Source: Paraburkholderia oxyphila NBRC 105797 (GTDB lineage Bacteria; Pseudomonadota; Gammaproteobacteria; Burkholderiales; Burkholderiaceae). Taken from it: a stretch of DNA of 64,000 nt. Every line of letters starts with the position of its first letter. The stretch's first letter is position 1. A model generated the notes under the pieces. That model saw nothing but the letters and a program-made list of their open reading frames with translations. It was not told where the DNA came from and did no database searches. Made by a program: the position numbers and the translations under genes. The stretch spans positions 1 through 64,000 of the forward strand of contig NZ_BAYD01000042.1 in assembly GCF_000685075.1 (NCBI RefSeq), read 5' to 3'. Below are positions 34,247 to 43,183 of this stretch, one piece after another.

Positions 34247-34918
34247 TCAGACGTTCTGCGGGAACAGCGCGCGGCGCGTTTCCTCGTCGAATTCCGCCTT
34301 CAGCGTGAGCTGTTCCTTGAGGGCAAGCGCACGTGCCGCCGCCGGACGCGCGGCCACTTCCTCGACCAGACGCTTGACGTTCGGGTACTCGCTCAGGCCC
34401 TTCTCGCCGAAGATGTAACCGGCAAAGTTGGCCCAGCCCCACAGTGCCATGTCAGCGATCGAATACTCGTCGCCCGCCAGATACTTCGTGGTCGCGAGAC
34501 GCGCATCGAGAACGCGGTAGTGACGCTCGATTTCCTTCAGATAGCGGTTGCGCGCGTACGGCACCGGCTCCGGCGAGTGATGCAGGAAGTGTACGGCCTG
34601 ACCCGAGAACGGCGAGAGCCCGGTGGCGATGAACAGCAGCCACGACAGCATTTCGGCGCGCGCGCGGGGCTCGGCCGGGATAAACTTGCCGTGCTTCGTG
34701 GCCAGGTGCATCAGGATCGCGTGCGAATCGAACACGGCAACGCCGTCGTCGACGATGGCCGGCACCTTGGCGTTCGGGCTGATCTTCAGGAACGACGGCA
34801 GGTGCTGCTCGCCCTTGAAGGTGTCGACCGCAACGAGCTCAAACGGCGTCTGCAGTTCTTCGAGCAGCAGGGCGGCTTTCAGCGGGTTGGGCGACGGGTG
34901 GAAATAAAACTGGAGCAT
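34247..34918 (-). CDS. Glutathione S-transferase family protein
   Basis: A 223-residue cytosolic GST. The thioredoxin domain begins MLQFYFHPSPNPLKAALLLE, with SPNAKVPAIVDDG (cis-Pro loop) and DSHAILMHLA for the glutathione glutamyl site. The helical domain has YLAGDEYSIADMALWGWANF, the N-capping box of GSTs. The S-P-N-P motif near residue 9 supplies the likely catalytic Ser. It is divergent from the LysR gene at 35128, its probable regulator. Confidence 0.88.
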   Translation of the reverse strand: MLQFYFHPSPNPLKAALLLEELQTPFELVAVDTFKGEQHLPSFLKISPNAKVPAIVDDGVAVFDSHAILMHLATKHGKFIPAEPRARAEMLSWLLFIATGLSPFSGQAVHFLHHSPEPVPYARNRYLKEIERHYRVLDARLATTKYLAGDEYSIADMALWGWANFAGYIFGEKGLSEYPNVKRLVEEVAARPAAARALALKEQLTLKAEFDEETRRALFPQNV

Positions 34919-35127
34919 GGTGATTCCTTCAAATGGGAAACAGGGTAATGGCTGCGGTTCAATGCAGACGACTTTACTCAGTCGTCCGTGACATCACAGA
35001 GCCGGCGCATCCGGACAGTGCTTGCCTGGAACCGCGCTAGACCGCCGCAAGTTGCGGTCAACGCGATAACGGCATGGTGGACGATCGCGACCCGTTTGCC
35101 GTACGATTTAACCGATTAACTTATTCG

Positions 35128-36057
35128 ATGGAGTCGAATATGTTGTCCGAGGAAGAACTCGCGTTGCTCGATGCGATCCGGGAGACGGGCAGCCTGTCCC
35201 GTGCCGCGGCGCGGCTTGGCAAGGCGCCGTCCACGGTTTCGCACGCCGCCCGTCAGCTGGAAACGCGCTTCGATGCGTTGCTGTTCGACCGGCGTCGATA
35301 CCGTCTGCAGCTGACCCCGGCGGGACATCTGCTCGCAGAAGAAGCCAGTCGGCTGATGCTGGACATGGCCCGGATGACACGGCGTGTGCGGCAGGTCGCG
35401 AGCGGCTGGGAAGATCGGCTGTGGATCGTCTCCGACGAGCTGCTCGAATTCGAAACCGTGATGCCCGTGATCCGCGCGTTCGATGGCCTGCAATCCGGCG
35501 TCAAATTACGCCTGACCCACGAAATACTGAGCGGAACGTGGGAAGCGCTGCGCGACGGCCGAGCGGATCTTATCGTCGGCGCCACCAACGAACCTCCCGC
35601 CATTCCCGGCTTGCGCTGGTTCGAACTCGGCGTCGTCGAATGGGTATTCGCCGTTGCGCCACGGCATCCGCTGGCCGCCGAAAAGGAGCCGCTTCGACGC
35701 GAGCGCATTGCTGCATACCGCTCCGTCGTGGTGGCGGATTCCGCGCGCATGACGGCGGGGCGCGCGTATGGGATCGTCGGCGGTCAGGACTCGCTTGCCT
35801 TGCCGGCCATGCATGCGAAGATTCTCGCCCAGCGCGACGGCCTTGGCGTGGGCTGGTTACCACGGCATCGGGTCGCATCGCTGCTCGCGCGCGGTGAGCT
35901 GGTCGAGAAAGCCACGGTCGATCCGCGTGAGCCGAATGTGCTCTATGTCGCCTGGCGCGGTGAACACGAGGGCCGCGCCCTGCAATGGTGGGTCGACCAG
36001 TTGAAGCAGCCCAGGCTCGCGAAGCGGCTCGTGCGTGGCATCGATAAATTCGCGTGA
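35128..36057 (+). CDS. LysR-family transcriptional regulator
   Basis: A LysR protein of about 309 residues with HTH SLSRAAARLGKAPSTVSHAA, then LLFDRRRYRLQLTPAG and an effector domain including WFELGVVEWVFAVAPRHPL. The frame is open to 35074. ATG 35128 or 35140 gives a normal N-terminus; GGAG between them slightly favours 35140. It is divergent from the GST gene that starts at 34918. Confidence 0.85.
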   Translation: MESNMLSEEELALLDAIRETGSLSRAAARLGKAPSTVSHAARQLETRFDALLFDRRRYRLQLTPAGHLLAEEASRLMLDMARMTRRVRQVASGWEDRLWIVSDELLEFETVMPVIRAFDGLQSGVKLRLTHEILSGTWEALRDGRADLIVGATNEPPAIPGLRWFELGVVEWVFAVAPRHPLAAEKEPLRRERIAAYRSVVVADSARMTAGRAYGIVGGQDSLALPAMHAKILAQRDGLGVGWLPRHRVASLLARGELVEKATVDPREPNVLYVAWRGEHEGRALQWWVDQLKQPRLAKRLVRGIDKFA

Positions 36058-36177
36058 CGATCCCGACTGTTCCACCGTGGTTGAAGGTCATTCAACCTCG
36101 AGGCCAATTGTGTTTTGCAATTGTCTTGAAGAGAACGAAGGAGGCCCCGGCGGAAGGAAGCGTCTCCTTCATGTCGT

Positions 36178-37266
36178 TCAATCCAGCAGCTGGGCCACGT
36201 ACGATTTCCATGCTTCCGGATGGGTCTGCGTCTGGTGCCCATACGAATGCCCTTCGGTTTCGGGAACCTCCACATAGCGGCCATGCGGAACCAGCGGTAT
36301 CAGGCGCTGCATGACGCCGAGATCCGTCGCATTGAGCAGATCATCTTTGAAATTGACCGCCAGGACCTGGGCGCGAATCTTGCCGAGGTCGGCCGTGGGA
36401 TTGTAGTCCCATGAAGATTCGAACCAGTAGAGGACATCGTTGGCGTCGTTCTTCCGCGCCTGCTCGACCAGATTGTCATACAGTGCGGTCGCGGCTTTGC
36501 GATCCGGCGCCTGCTCCTGAAGGCGCGCCGGGTTGACGGTGAGTACCGCGAAAATCGGCATGACGCGAAGCCATTGCGTCGGTTCCGTGGAGTAGTCACC
36601 GTTGTGCCAGCCGGGATCGTTACGAATCGCACCGACGATCATTTGTCGCCACAACCAGTTGCGCCCCGCAATGGCAATGGGCTGGCTAACGATCGGCATC
36701 AGCGCGTCGGCCATGTCGGGATAACGTTCACCCCACATCCAGGTCTGCATGCCGCCCATCGAGACACCGAGCACGAGGCGCAGGTGCGTGACGTGCAGGC
36801 CGTCAACCAGCAGCTGGTGGTTGGCCTCTATGACGTCACCATAGCCGTAATGGGGAAAGCCTGTACGCAAGCCGTCGCTCGGCTTGCTCGAGCCGCCCCG
36901 CCCCAGTCCATCGGGAACCACAACGAAATACCGCTGCGCATCCAGCGGCTGGCCCGGCGCGTACAGCTCGCGACGCATCAGGGGCGTCAGGAATTCCGCG
37001 CCGGTGCCCGTCGTGCCGTGCATCAGGAGCACGGCATTGTCGATCCTGCCCTGCGCGTCGCGCCGAGGCGTGCCTATCGTCACATAGTGGATTCGAACTT
37101 CCGGCAGGACCGTGCCGTCGGAAAATCTGAAATCGTGGGCAATGAAATCGCCGGCCTGTTCAGGCGGGCTGGCGGGCGTGCTCTCGTCGGCACGCACCGC
37201 GCCTGTACCGAATACGGTGGCGACACCGATGGCGAGCGCCGATAACAATACTCTTGAGTTATACAT
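36178..37266 (-). CDS. Exported MetX-like alpha/beta hydrolase
   Basis: A 362-residue protein. The signal peptide (VLLSALAIGVATVFGTGA, cut near VRA/D) is followed by a homoserine-acetyltransferase-like alpha/beta hydrolase: VLLMHGTTGTGAEFL as oxyanion region, the nucleophile S169 in LGVSMGGMQTW, and the His in ETEGHSYGHQT. True MetX proteins are cytoplasmic, so an exported form suggests a hydrolase of esters or lactones. It is downstream of maleylacetate reductase in the minus-strand unit (89-bp gap). Confidence 0.85.
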   Translation of the reverse strand: MYNSRVLLSALAIGVATVFGTGAVRADESTPASPPEQAGDFIAHDFRFSDGTVLPEVRIHYVTIGTPRRDAQGRIDNAVLLMHGTTGTGAEFLTPLMRRELYAPGQPLDAQRYFVVVPDGLGRGGSSKPSDGLRTGFPHYGYGDVIEANHQLLVDGLHVTHLRLVLGVSMGGMQTWMWGERYPDMADALMPIVSQPIAIAGRNWLWRQMIVGAIRNDPGWHNGDYSTEPTQWLRVMPIFAVLTVNPARLQEQAPDRKAATALYDNLVEQARKNDANDVLYWFESSWDYNPTADLGKIRAQVLAVNFKDDLLNATDLGVMQRLIPLVPHGRYVEVPETEGHSYGHQTQTHPEAWKSYVAQLLD

Positions 37267-37355
37267 AGGTTGTCTGTCTTTTCACGGAAGAGGGGCGGTA
37301 AGCGCCCATGATAGTCCTCCGGGCTTCCGTGAGTCATCGTCACCGAGGGCTTGCC

Positions 37356-38414
37356 TCAGCCCTCGCCGCCGGCCCACGCGCGCTCGAGCAGCTCCGTGAG
37401 AGCCTTGGCCTCGATAGCACGCGGATTCGCATAGGGATTGGCCGTCACCTGCTCGACAGCCTCCGCAATGCCCTCGCGCGGCATGCCGATGTCCCGCAAC
37501 GCCAGCGGAATGCCGCACTCGCCTTCGAGCTGCAGAAGCGCGGCGATCGCGTCGTCGCTTTGCATCGCTCGCGCAAGATGGGTCATCGCTTGAGGAATCG
37601 TCGGCTCGTTATAGGCGAGCACGTACGGCAGCACGATCGCATGCGTCTGCGCATGCGGCAGGTCGAACAGGCCGCCCAGCACATGGCAGAGCTTATGGTG
37701 CAGACCCATCGTGGTCGTGCCGAGGCACGATGCGCAGAGCCAGGCGCCATAGAGCAGCGCGGCGCGCGCGTCGGGGTCGCCCGGGGTTTTCATCACGCGG
37801 GGCAACGCGTCGACGATGGCGCGCACGCCCTCTTCGGCCATCAGCGACACAATCGGGTTCCCGTCAGGCGCATAGAGGGCTTCGGCCGCGTGGGCGATCG
37901 CGTTGAAAGCGGAAAGGGCCGACATGGCGGGTGGCAGAGACAACGTGAGATCGACGTCGTAGATCACGACCTCGGGTTGAATCCTGGGTCCGCGCTGCGT
38001 CGTCTTTCGGCCGCCCTCGGTCTCGCCGAGTATCGGCGTCATCTCCGAGCCCGCATACGTCGTGGGCAGAACGATCTGAGGCAGGTCGGTACGCAATGCG
38101 ATGGCTTTCCCCAGCCCCGTTGTCGATCCTCCCCCCACCGAAACGACACCGTCGATCTGGAGCGACCCAGCCAACTCCATCGCTTGCGCGGTGACCTCGA
38201 CCGGCGTGTGCATGGTCGCCCTGTCGAACACGCCGACTGCGCGATCGCCCAGTAAATTCTGGACCTCCGCAGCGAGCGGCGCCTGTTCTGGCGTCGAGAG
38301 CACCAGCAACCTGCGCAAGCCGAGGCGATCGGCCTCGTCGGGCAGCTTCGTGCTCGTCGCGTAGCCGAATATGACCCGCGTAGGGAGGGATTGATAGACA
38401 AATGGCCTGGACAT
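37356..38414 (-). CDS. Maleylacetate reductase
   Basis: A 352-residue iron-type alcohol dehydrogenase fold. The N-domain has RVIFGYATSTKLPDEA and VVSVGGGSTTGLGKAIAL, the NAD(P) site. LPTTYAGSEMTPILGETEGG and MGLHHKLCHVLGGLFDLPHA are diagnostic for maleylacetate reductases, including the His pair. It reduces maleylacetate to 3-oxoadipate, the step after hydroxyquinol or chlorocatechol ring opening. No intradiol enzyme is adjacent, but two are in the window (15873, 30110). It lies in a minus-strand unit with two GSTs upstream. Confidence 0.9.
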   Translation of the reverse strand: MSRPFVYQSLPTRVIFGYATSTKLPDEADRLGLRRLLVLSTPEQAPLAAEVQNLLGDRAVGVFDRATMHTPVEVTAQAMELAGSLQIDGVVSVGGGSTTGLGKAIALRTDLPQIVLPTTYAGSEMTPILGETEGGRKTTQRGPRIQPEVVIYDVDLTLSLPPAMSALSAFNAIAHAAEALYAPDGNPIVSLMAEEGVRAIVDALPRVMKTPGDPDARAALLYGAWLCASCLGTTTMGLHHKLCHVLGGLFDLPHAQTHAIVLPYVLAYNEPTIPQAMTHLARAMQSDDAIAALLQLEGECGIPLALRDIGMPREGIAEAVEQVTANPYANPRAIEAKALTELLERAWAGGEG

Positions 38415-38447
38415 GATCGCGTCCTCGATAAAATACGCGCTGCGGTA

Positions 38448-38603
38448 TCACAGCAGTGTGCATGCGTCGTCAAAGGCCAGGCGCGGCAATCTGCCGGCGA
38501 GCTTGCCGGCATCGCCATCGCCCAGGCAGCACAGGAAGTTCACCTTCACCTGGCCGTCGGGGAAGAACGTCGCGTTCACCTTTTGCGCATCGAAGCCCGA
38601 CAT
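38448..38603 (-). pseudogene. C-terminal fragment of a RutE/HadB-like nitroreductase
   Basis: The frame ends MSGFDAQKVNATFFPDGQ, VKVNFLCCLGDGD, then RLPRLAFDDACTLL and stop. This matches the last quarter of malonic-semialdehyde-reductase-type nitroreductases (GPMSGFD..., FFP, NFLCNLG, RLSFDEAC). About 51 of some 195 residues are left, without the FMN-binding N-terminus. It sits between a GST gene and maleylacetate reductase, so a deletion or insertion scar is likely. Confidence 0.65.
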
Positions 38604-38681
38604 GGCTCGCGTGGAAGAAGCAATCCGGATCGCCTGATTCCTGTCCGTCTCTGCGCGCTTGAACATATCGCTTCGCTACAC

Positions 38682-39323
38682 CTACGCAAACGCTATTTGC
38701 CGGACATGTTCGACAAACGGCGCGCGCTCGCATAGACCGTCGTACCACTTCCGGACGTACTTCGACTCCGGACGCTCGACCGGAAGATTGAACCAGCGGT
38801 GTACCAGCGGCCCAATCGCAATGTCGGCAAGCGTGAATTCGTTACCTGCCACAAAATTCTGGCGGGAAAGAACGCCATCGAGAATGGCCACCCGTTCCGC
38901 GTTGCGTAGCCGATGCTTCTCGATCGCGTCGGGCTGTCTGAACGGCTCGGGTGTTCGGATAATGCCTTGATAGAGCAGCACGTTTGCAGGACCGAAGGCC
39001 GACAACTGCCAGTCCATCCAGCACTCCACCTGTGCGCGCGCAACGGCTTCGGTCGGGTAAAGCCCCGAATCCGAAAAGACGTTGGCGAGGTATCGGAGGA
39101 TCGTATTGGATTCCCAGACAACACGTTCGCCATGCAAAAGCGTCGGCACGACACCGTTCGGATTCTGCTTGAGATACGCCTCTTCCCGATTGCCTCCGTA
39201 TGCGCCGCCCATGTCTACGCGCGTACAAACCGCGCCGACTTCCGCGAGCAGCCACATGACCTTCTGGACGTTCGAAGACGTATTGCGTCCCAGCACCGTG
39301 AGAGCAGAGCCGGTATCGATCAC
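38682..39323 (-). CDS. Glutathione S-transferase family protein
   Basis: A 213-residue GST. It starts with LTVLGRNTSSNVQKVMWLLA, the NTSSNVQKV catalytic loop of one common bacterial GST class, followed by NPNGVVPTLLHGE and ESNTILRYLA. The C-domain has FVAGNEFTLADIAIGPLVHRW. Its start overlaps the stop of the GST gene at 39320 by four bases, so the two are translated as a pair. Confidence 0.88.
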   Translation of the reverse strand: MIDTGSALTVLGRNTSSNVQKVMWLLAEVGAVCTRVDMGGAYGGNREEAYLKQNPNGVVPTLLHGERVVWESNTILRYLANVFSDSGLYPTEAVARAQVECWMDWQLSAFGPANVLLYQGIIRTPEPFRQPDAIEKHRLRNAERVAILDGVLSRQNFVAGNEFTLADIAIGPLVHRWFNLPVERPESKYVRKWYDGLCERAPFVEHVRQIAFA

Positions 39324-39934
39324 AGCGCCTCCATACCGCGCTTTACGGCATCCCGCGCGCCGACCGCGTCATACCAGCGCATTACGTTGGGGATCGAAGA
39401 CCATTCGATCTGGTGCAGCTCGAACCTGGCAATCCAGGGATACACCGCGATGTCGGCGATGCTGTACTCGCTACCGGCGACGAATTCGTTGCGGGCCAGC
39501 TGAGCGTCGAGTACGCCGTAGAGCCGGTGCGTCTCTTTCGCGTACCGCTTGACGCCATATGCCTCGTCCTTCGCGTAGCGCTGGAAGTGATGCATCTGCC
39601 CAAACATCGGACCAATGCCGCCCATCTGGAACATCAGCCACTGGAGCGTGCGGTAGTAGGCGTGACCCGAGGAAGGCATCAGGCGGCCCGTCTTGTCCGC
39701 CAGGTACATCAGGATCGCGCCCGACTCGAATACGGTAATCGGTTGACCTTCCGGACCGTCTTCATCGACGATCACCGGAATTTTGTTGTTGGGATTGAGC
39801 GAAAGGAACGCTTCCGTAAATTGCTCATCCTTCGTGATATCGACCCGGGTGACGCTGTATGGAAGCGCCATTTCCTCGAGAGCGATCGATACCTTCCGCC
39901 CGTTCGGCGTTCCCCATCCGTAGAGCTTTATCAT
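39320..39934 (-). CDS. Nu-class-like glutathione S-transferase (YfcG/YghU type)
   Basis: A 204-residue GST starting MIKLYGWGTPNGRKVSIALE. The TPNGRKV loop is typical of YfcG/YghU disulfide-bond reductases, which use glutathione without a classic catalytic Tyr. LNPNNKIPVIVDEDGPEG and FESGAILMYLADKTGRL complete the glutathione site. LMFQMGGIGPMFGQMHHFQR is a further family marker. It is coupled to the next GST by a 4-bp overlap. Confidence 0.88.
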   Translation of the reverse strand: MIKLYGWGTPNGRKVSIALEEMALPYSVTRVDITKDEQFTEAFLSLNPNNKIPVIVDEDGPEGQPITVFESGAILMYLADKTGRLMPSSGHAYYRTLQWLMFQMGGIGPMFGQMHHFQRYAKDEAYGVKRYAKETHRLYGVLDAQLARNEFVAGSEYSIADIAVYPWIARFELHQIEWSSIPNVMRWYDAVGARDAVKRGMEAL

Positions 39935-40046
39935 TTCGCTTGCCCCTCCTGTATTGCAGATGCGTACTTCGAGAGTTCACCGTTTTCGGCAAATCTGAGT
40001 CCGTTTTTCGGCGACCCGTTGGTCGAAACGCTGCCTCAGATCCCGG

Positions 40047-40358
40047 TCAGGCGGCGCGATCGGCGACGTAGTCGACTTGATATCGGGCAACACGCACGCC
40101 GGCCAGATCTTCCTTCAGCTTCAGGTGAGCAGGATGCGTGATGTAGTTGTCCAGAGCGGCCTGAGACTCGAACTCCGAGTAGAGCACCACATCGCACGCG
40201 TAGTCGATACGACTGACATCTACGCCGATTTCAACGCGGGTCAAACCGGGAACGACATCCGCAATGCCATCGAAAGCCGATTTCACTTTCTGAATGGATT
40301 CCAGTTTTTCTTCCTGTGTTTCGCCCGCCACTTTCCACATCACAATGTGTTTGATCAT
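40047..40358 (-). CDS. Dabb-domain (stress-responsive A/B barrel) protein
   Basis: A 103-residue dimeric ferredoxin-like barrel: MIKHIVMWKVAGETQEEKLE, VEIGVDVSRIDYACDVVLYS, and ALDNYITHPAHLKLKEDL with the conserved YxxHPxH segment. Members are small enzymes or binding proteins, sometimes in aromatic catabolic operons. It is upstream of the two GST genes on the same strand with a 112-bp gap. Confidence 0.85.
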   Translation of the reverse strand: MIKHIVMWKVAGETQEEKLESIQKVKSAFDGIADVVPGLTRVEIGVDVSRIDYACDVVLYSEFESQAALDNYITHPAHLKLKEDLAGVRVARYQVDYVADRAA

Positions 40359-40591
40359 TTCGATATTCGACTGTTTAAATCCCCGAAGTCATCAGACCTG
40401 ATTCCGCGGAAGATTTTGTTGAGATAAATCATTGGGTTCACTGTAGCTTCGTTCAGCGACCGGAGCCACAGCAAACGTGGGAGCCTGCTTCCCACGCACT
40501 GCAAATCGACTGAACACGGCCGCGCTCGCGGCGGAATGGACCCCAGGTATGATGAAAGGGCTTCCTCGGACCTTACGCAAGTCCGAACCGG

Positions 40592-41020
40592 CTACGCTTC
40601 GCTTCCCACAGGTGCGCGCGCCAGCTCAAGTACTGCGAACCGATAGGCATGGTCCAGATAGTCGATACCCCGATCCTGCCGGTATTCGTGTAGTGCGATG
40701 CTGGCGATGACTTCGTCCAGCAAAGGAGTGATCCGGTATGCACGAACGGCCTCGCCCAGGACGGCAACCGCGCCATCGGCCAGACTCAGGCAACGAAGCT
40801 CCACGCGGTTCATGGCCCGAATCCAGAAATCGGTATTCGGCGGGATCCACGCCGCACTGCGGGGCGGTATGACTCGCAGTTGGCTCCGGGAAACGATCCA
40901 TACTACGCCGTCCCCGGTGCAGAGCAATTGCCCATACTCCGCAAGCTGGGAGCGCACGAAGGGCCCCGGCACCCATTGCTCGATGACTAACGGCCGTCCG
41001 TTGCCGCGCAAATTACGCAT
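40592..41020 (-). pseudogene. AraC-family regulator without DNA-binding domain
   Basis: The 142-residue product looks like the cupin-type N-terminal sensor domain of AraC regulators: QLLCTGDGVVWIVSRSQL, VIPPRSAAWIPPNTDFWI and the linker VRAYRITPLLDEVIASIAL. It stops at ARAPVGSEA, just where the two-HTH domain should follow. Either the gene is truncated, or it makes a free sensor domain. It lies downstream of gor on the same strand. Confidence 0.55.
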
Positions 41021-41143
41021 ATCGACATCTCTTTTTCGGCATGGACACCGGAACGTGCCACGACGCGTGGGCCCATGTTGACCGACTTCGATTGAGGTGA
41101 CGATCAGAACACGACTTCGAACCGTCCCTCGGCAACAGTACGC

Positions 41144-42499
41144 CTACGCACCCACCTTGGTACGCATCGTGACAAACTCTTCGGCAATGGTGGGATGGAT
41201 GCCCACCGTGGCATCGAACTGCGCTTTGGTTGCGCGGCACTTGATCGCCACGGCAAAGCCCTGAAGCAATTCGCCGGCGTCGTCCCCGACCATATGGACA
41301 CCCAGGACCCGATCTGTCTCGCGGTCGACGATCAGCTTGAGCAACACCTTGTCGCCGGACCGGGAAACGGTGTGCTTGAGCGGCGTGAAGACGCTGCGGT
41401 ACCGGTCGATCGTGTACCCGCTTTCAATAGCCTGCTCCTCGCTCAGTCCAACCGTTGCAACGTTCGGATGGCTGAAGATTGCGGTTGGAATACCGCTGTA
41501 GTCCATGTGTTCGGAGCCGCCGTTGAAAAGATGGTCGGCAACCAGCATGCCTTCAGCCAACGCAACCGGCGTCAGTTGCATGCGGTGAATGACGTCGCCC
41601 ACCGCGTAAATGGAAGGCACGGCCGTCTGGAATGTCGGGTCCACGACCACTGCACCGTTCGACGCGAGCTCCACGCCGACGTCTTCGAGGCCCAGACGGG
41701 CTGTATTCGGCAACCGGCCAGTCGCATATAGAACTGTGCCACACGACAGACGTTCACCATCGCCCGTCACGCAATGCAATACACCGTCTTCACGCTCAAT
41801 CTTGCGGATTTCCGTGTGGAACCGGATCTTCACGCCCCGAGCCGTCATTTGCTCTGCCAGGAAATTGCCGAGGTCCGCGTCGAAATGCTTGAGCAGGCGA
41901 TCGCCACGGTAGACCAGCGTGGTGTCCACACCGAGACCGTTGAAGATGGACGCGAATTCGACCGCAATATATCCGCCTCCCACCACCACGACGCGCTCCG
42001 GCAGCTTGTCCAGATAGAACGCATCGTCGGAGCTGATGCAATATTCCGCGCCTTCGATCTCAGGAATAGTCGGACTGCTTCCCGTCGCGACAAGAATATG
42101 CCTGGAAGTCAACGTGCGACCGTCCACCTCGACCGTGTGCGGTCCCGTCACTTTCGCCCGGCCGCGGATCAGTTCGACGCCAGACTGGGTCAGCAAATTG
42201 CCATAGACGCCATTCAGACGCTCGATTTCGCGGTTCTTCCCCTCGAGCAACGCGCGCCAGTCGAACGAAAGCTGGTCGAACGACCAGCCATACCCGCGCG
42301 CGTCTTCGAAGTCTTGCTTGAAATGCGCCGCGTAGGAAAACAGTTTCTTCGGAATACATCCGATATTTACGCAGGTGCCACCCAGAAATCGTTGTTCTGC
42401 CACGGCGACACGCGCTCCAAACGCTGCTGCCCGACGACTCGCACGAATCCCGCCCGAACCGGCACCGATGGTAAAGAGATCAAAGTCATATTCCGACAC
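41144..42499 (-). CDS. gor: Glutathione-disulfide reductase
   Basis: A 451-residue FAD enzyme that reduces GSSG with NADPH. The FAD motif is FTIGAGSGGIRASRR. The redox pair C43/C48 lies in GGTCVNIGCIPKK. A second Rossmann site is RVVVVGGGYIAVEFA, and the C-terminal catalytic region is KAQFDATVGIHPTIAEEF with HP. The start is taken as GTG 42499, because AAGGAG lies six bases upstream. An in-frame ATG at 42515-42517 would include that ribosome site in the coding region. In context it would recycle glutathione used by the GSTs and glutathionyl-hydroquinone reductases. Confidence 0.92.
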   Translation of the reverse strand: MSEYDFDLFTIGAGSGGIRASRRAAAFGARVAVAEQRFLGGTCVNIGCIPKKLFSYAAHFKQDFEDARGYGWSFDQLSFDWRALLEGKNREIERLNGVYGNLLTQSGVELIRGRAKVTGPHTVEVDGRTLTSRHILVATGSSPTIPEIEGAEYCISSDDAFYLDKLPERVVVVGGGYIAVEFASIFNGLGVDTTLVYRGDRLLKHFDADLGNFLAEQMTARGVKIRFHTEIRKIEREDGVLHCVTGDGERLSCGTVLYATGRLPNTARLGLEDVGVELASNGAVVVDPTFQTAVPSIYAVGDVIHRMQLTPVALAEGMLVADHLFNGGSEHMDYSGIPTAIFSHPNVATVGLSEEQAIESGYTIDRYRSVFTPLKHTVSRSGDKVLLKLIVDRETDRVLGVHMVGDDAGELLQGFAVAIKCRATKAQFDATVGIHPTIAEEFVTMRTKVGA

Positions 42500-42568
42500 A
42501 GCAAACTCCTTCTTCATGGCAATTTCGACGTTTCTCGCGGCGATCCGGAATCGCGCGCCGCGCGATTC

Positions 42569-42631
42569 CTATCCAGCCTGGTCCTTGAGTGTCCTCTGAT
42601 GTTCTTCGACTGCGTTGTACAACTCCAGCAT
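42569..42631 (-). pseudogene. Internally deleted LigF-like GST remnant
   Basis: A 20-codon frame reads MLELYNAV then EEHQRTLKDQAG and stop. The first seven residues equal the start of the GST at 24422, and EEHQR matches that protein's end (GIREEHQRML). The middle of about 230 residues is missing, as expected from a large in-frame deletion. Its upstream block at 42699-42759 also matches the intact gene's promoter. Confidence 0.6.
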
Positions 42632-42698
42632 GTCGCCCTCCCGGGCGCTTCTGTCGTCTTCTTGTTGTGAACAGGGTACTGCTTGACATAAGGGGTAC

Positions 42699-42759
42699 CA
42701 ATTTACGCGTGGGGATGGTCGTTGACCAATTCATAGTTAACATGGGAATTATGCACGCG
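42699..42759 (-). promoter_or_regulatory. 61-nt promoter block shared with the LigF-like GST gene
   Basis: It aligns gap-free with 24494-24554 (CAATTTACGCG start, TGACCAAT at offset 24, CGCG end). The imperfect palindrome AATTC...GTTAAC...GAATT (42728-42750) covers the core. It may now drive gor, since only the short remnant intervenes. Confidence 0.5.
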
Positions 42760-43183
42760 ATGAATTGACGCCATATCCAACCCATTCCGCACGCCACGCT
42801 GGCAGCGCTTCCGGCATGGTCTGGCCACCGACCGTTCAGCGCACCAGCGATGAAAGGTCGAATTTGCCGAGATCGGCGTGTTTCAGCAGGGACAGGGCCC
42901 GATGATCCCCCTCCCCCGTTGTGACCGCGGCCCGATCGCGACAGGCACGCCCTGGCGGCGCGTGGTCGCGCCATGCTTGCCGACCGGTACGGAAAAGACA
43001 CCGCCTGGCAGGCGCACGGATCCATGGCCTGCACCAGATATGCAACTCCTTCGAACGAGTCCATCGGCGAAGTCGAACGGCAAAAGCGTCTTGCGCGCCC
43101 AGAATCAAGTCACGTCATTGCGGTGGCCTCGCCCACCGGTCGGTACCCGTCGCAGTGCGCCCTTACTGATATTGGAGAACAAC
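42760..43183. other. Intergenic region with possible decayed coding sequence
   Basis: About 420 bp without a supported gene. On the minus strand a short tail reads ALSLLKHADLGKFDLSSLVR before a stop at 42836-42838, with protein-like pieces in other frames (PFDFADGLVRR, YLVQAMDP). This suggests a frameshifted remnant that I cannot assign. On the plus strand the frame of the next gene is open from 42878, but its translation is not protein-like. Confidence 0.35.

Noticed and set aside
42878..43183. N-terminal extension of the Asp-type hydrolase
   Set aside because: The extension has no protein-like features, while TTG 43184 has a ribosome site and begins a clean signal peptide.
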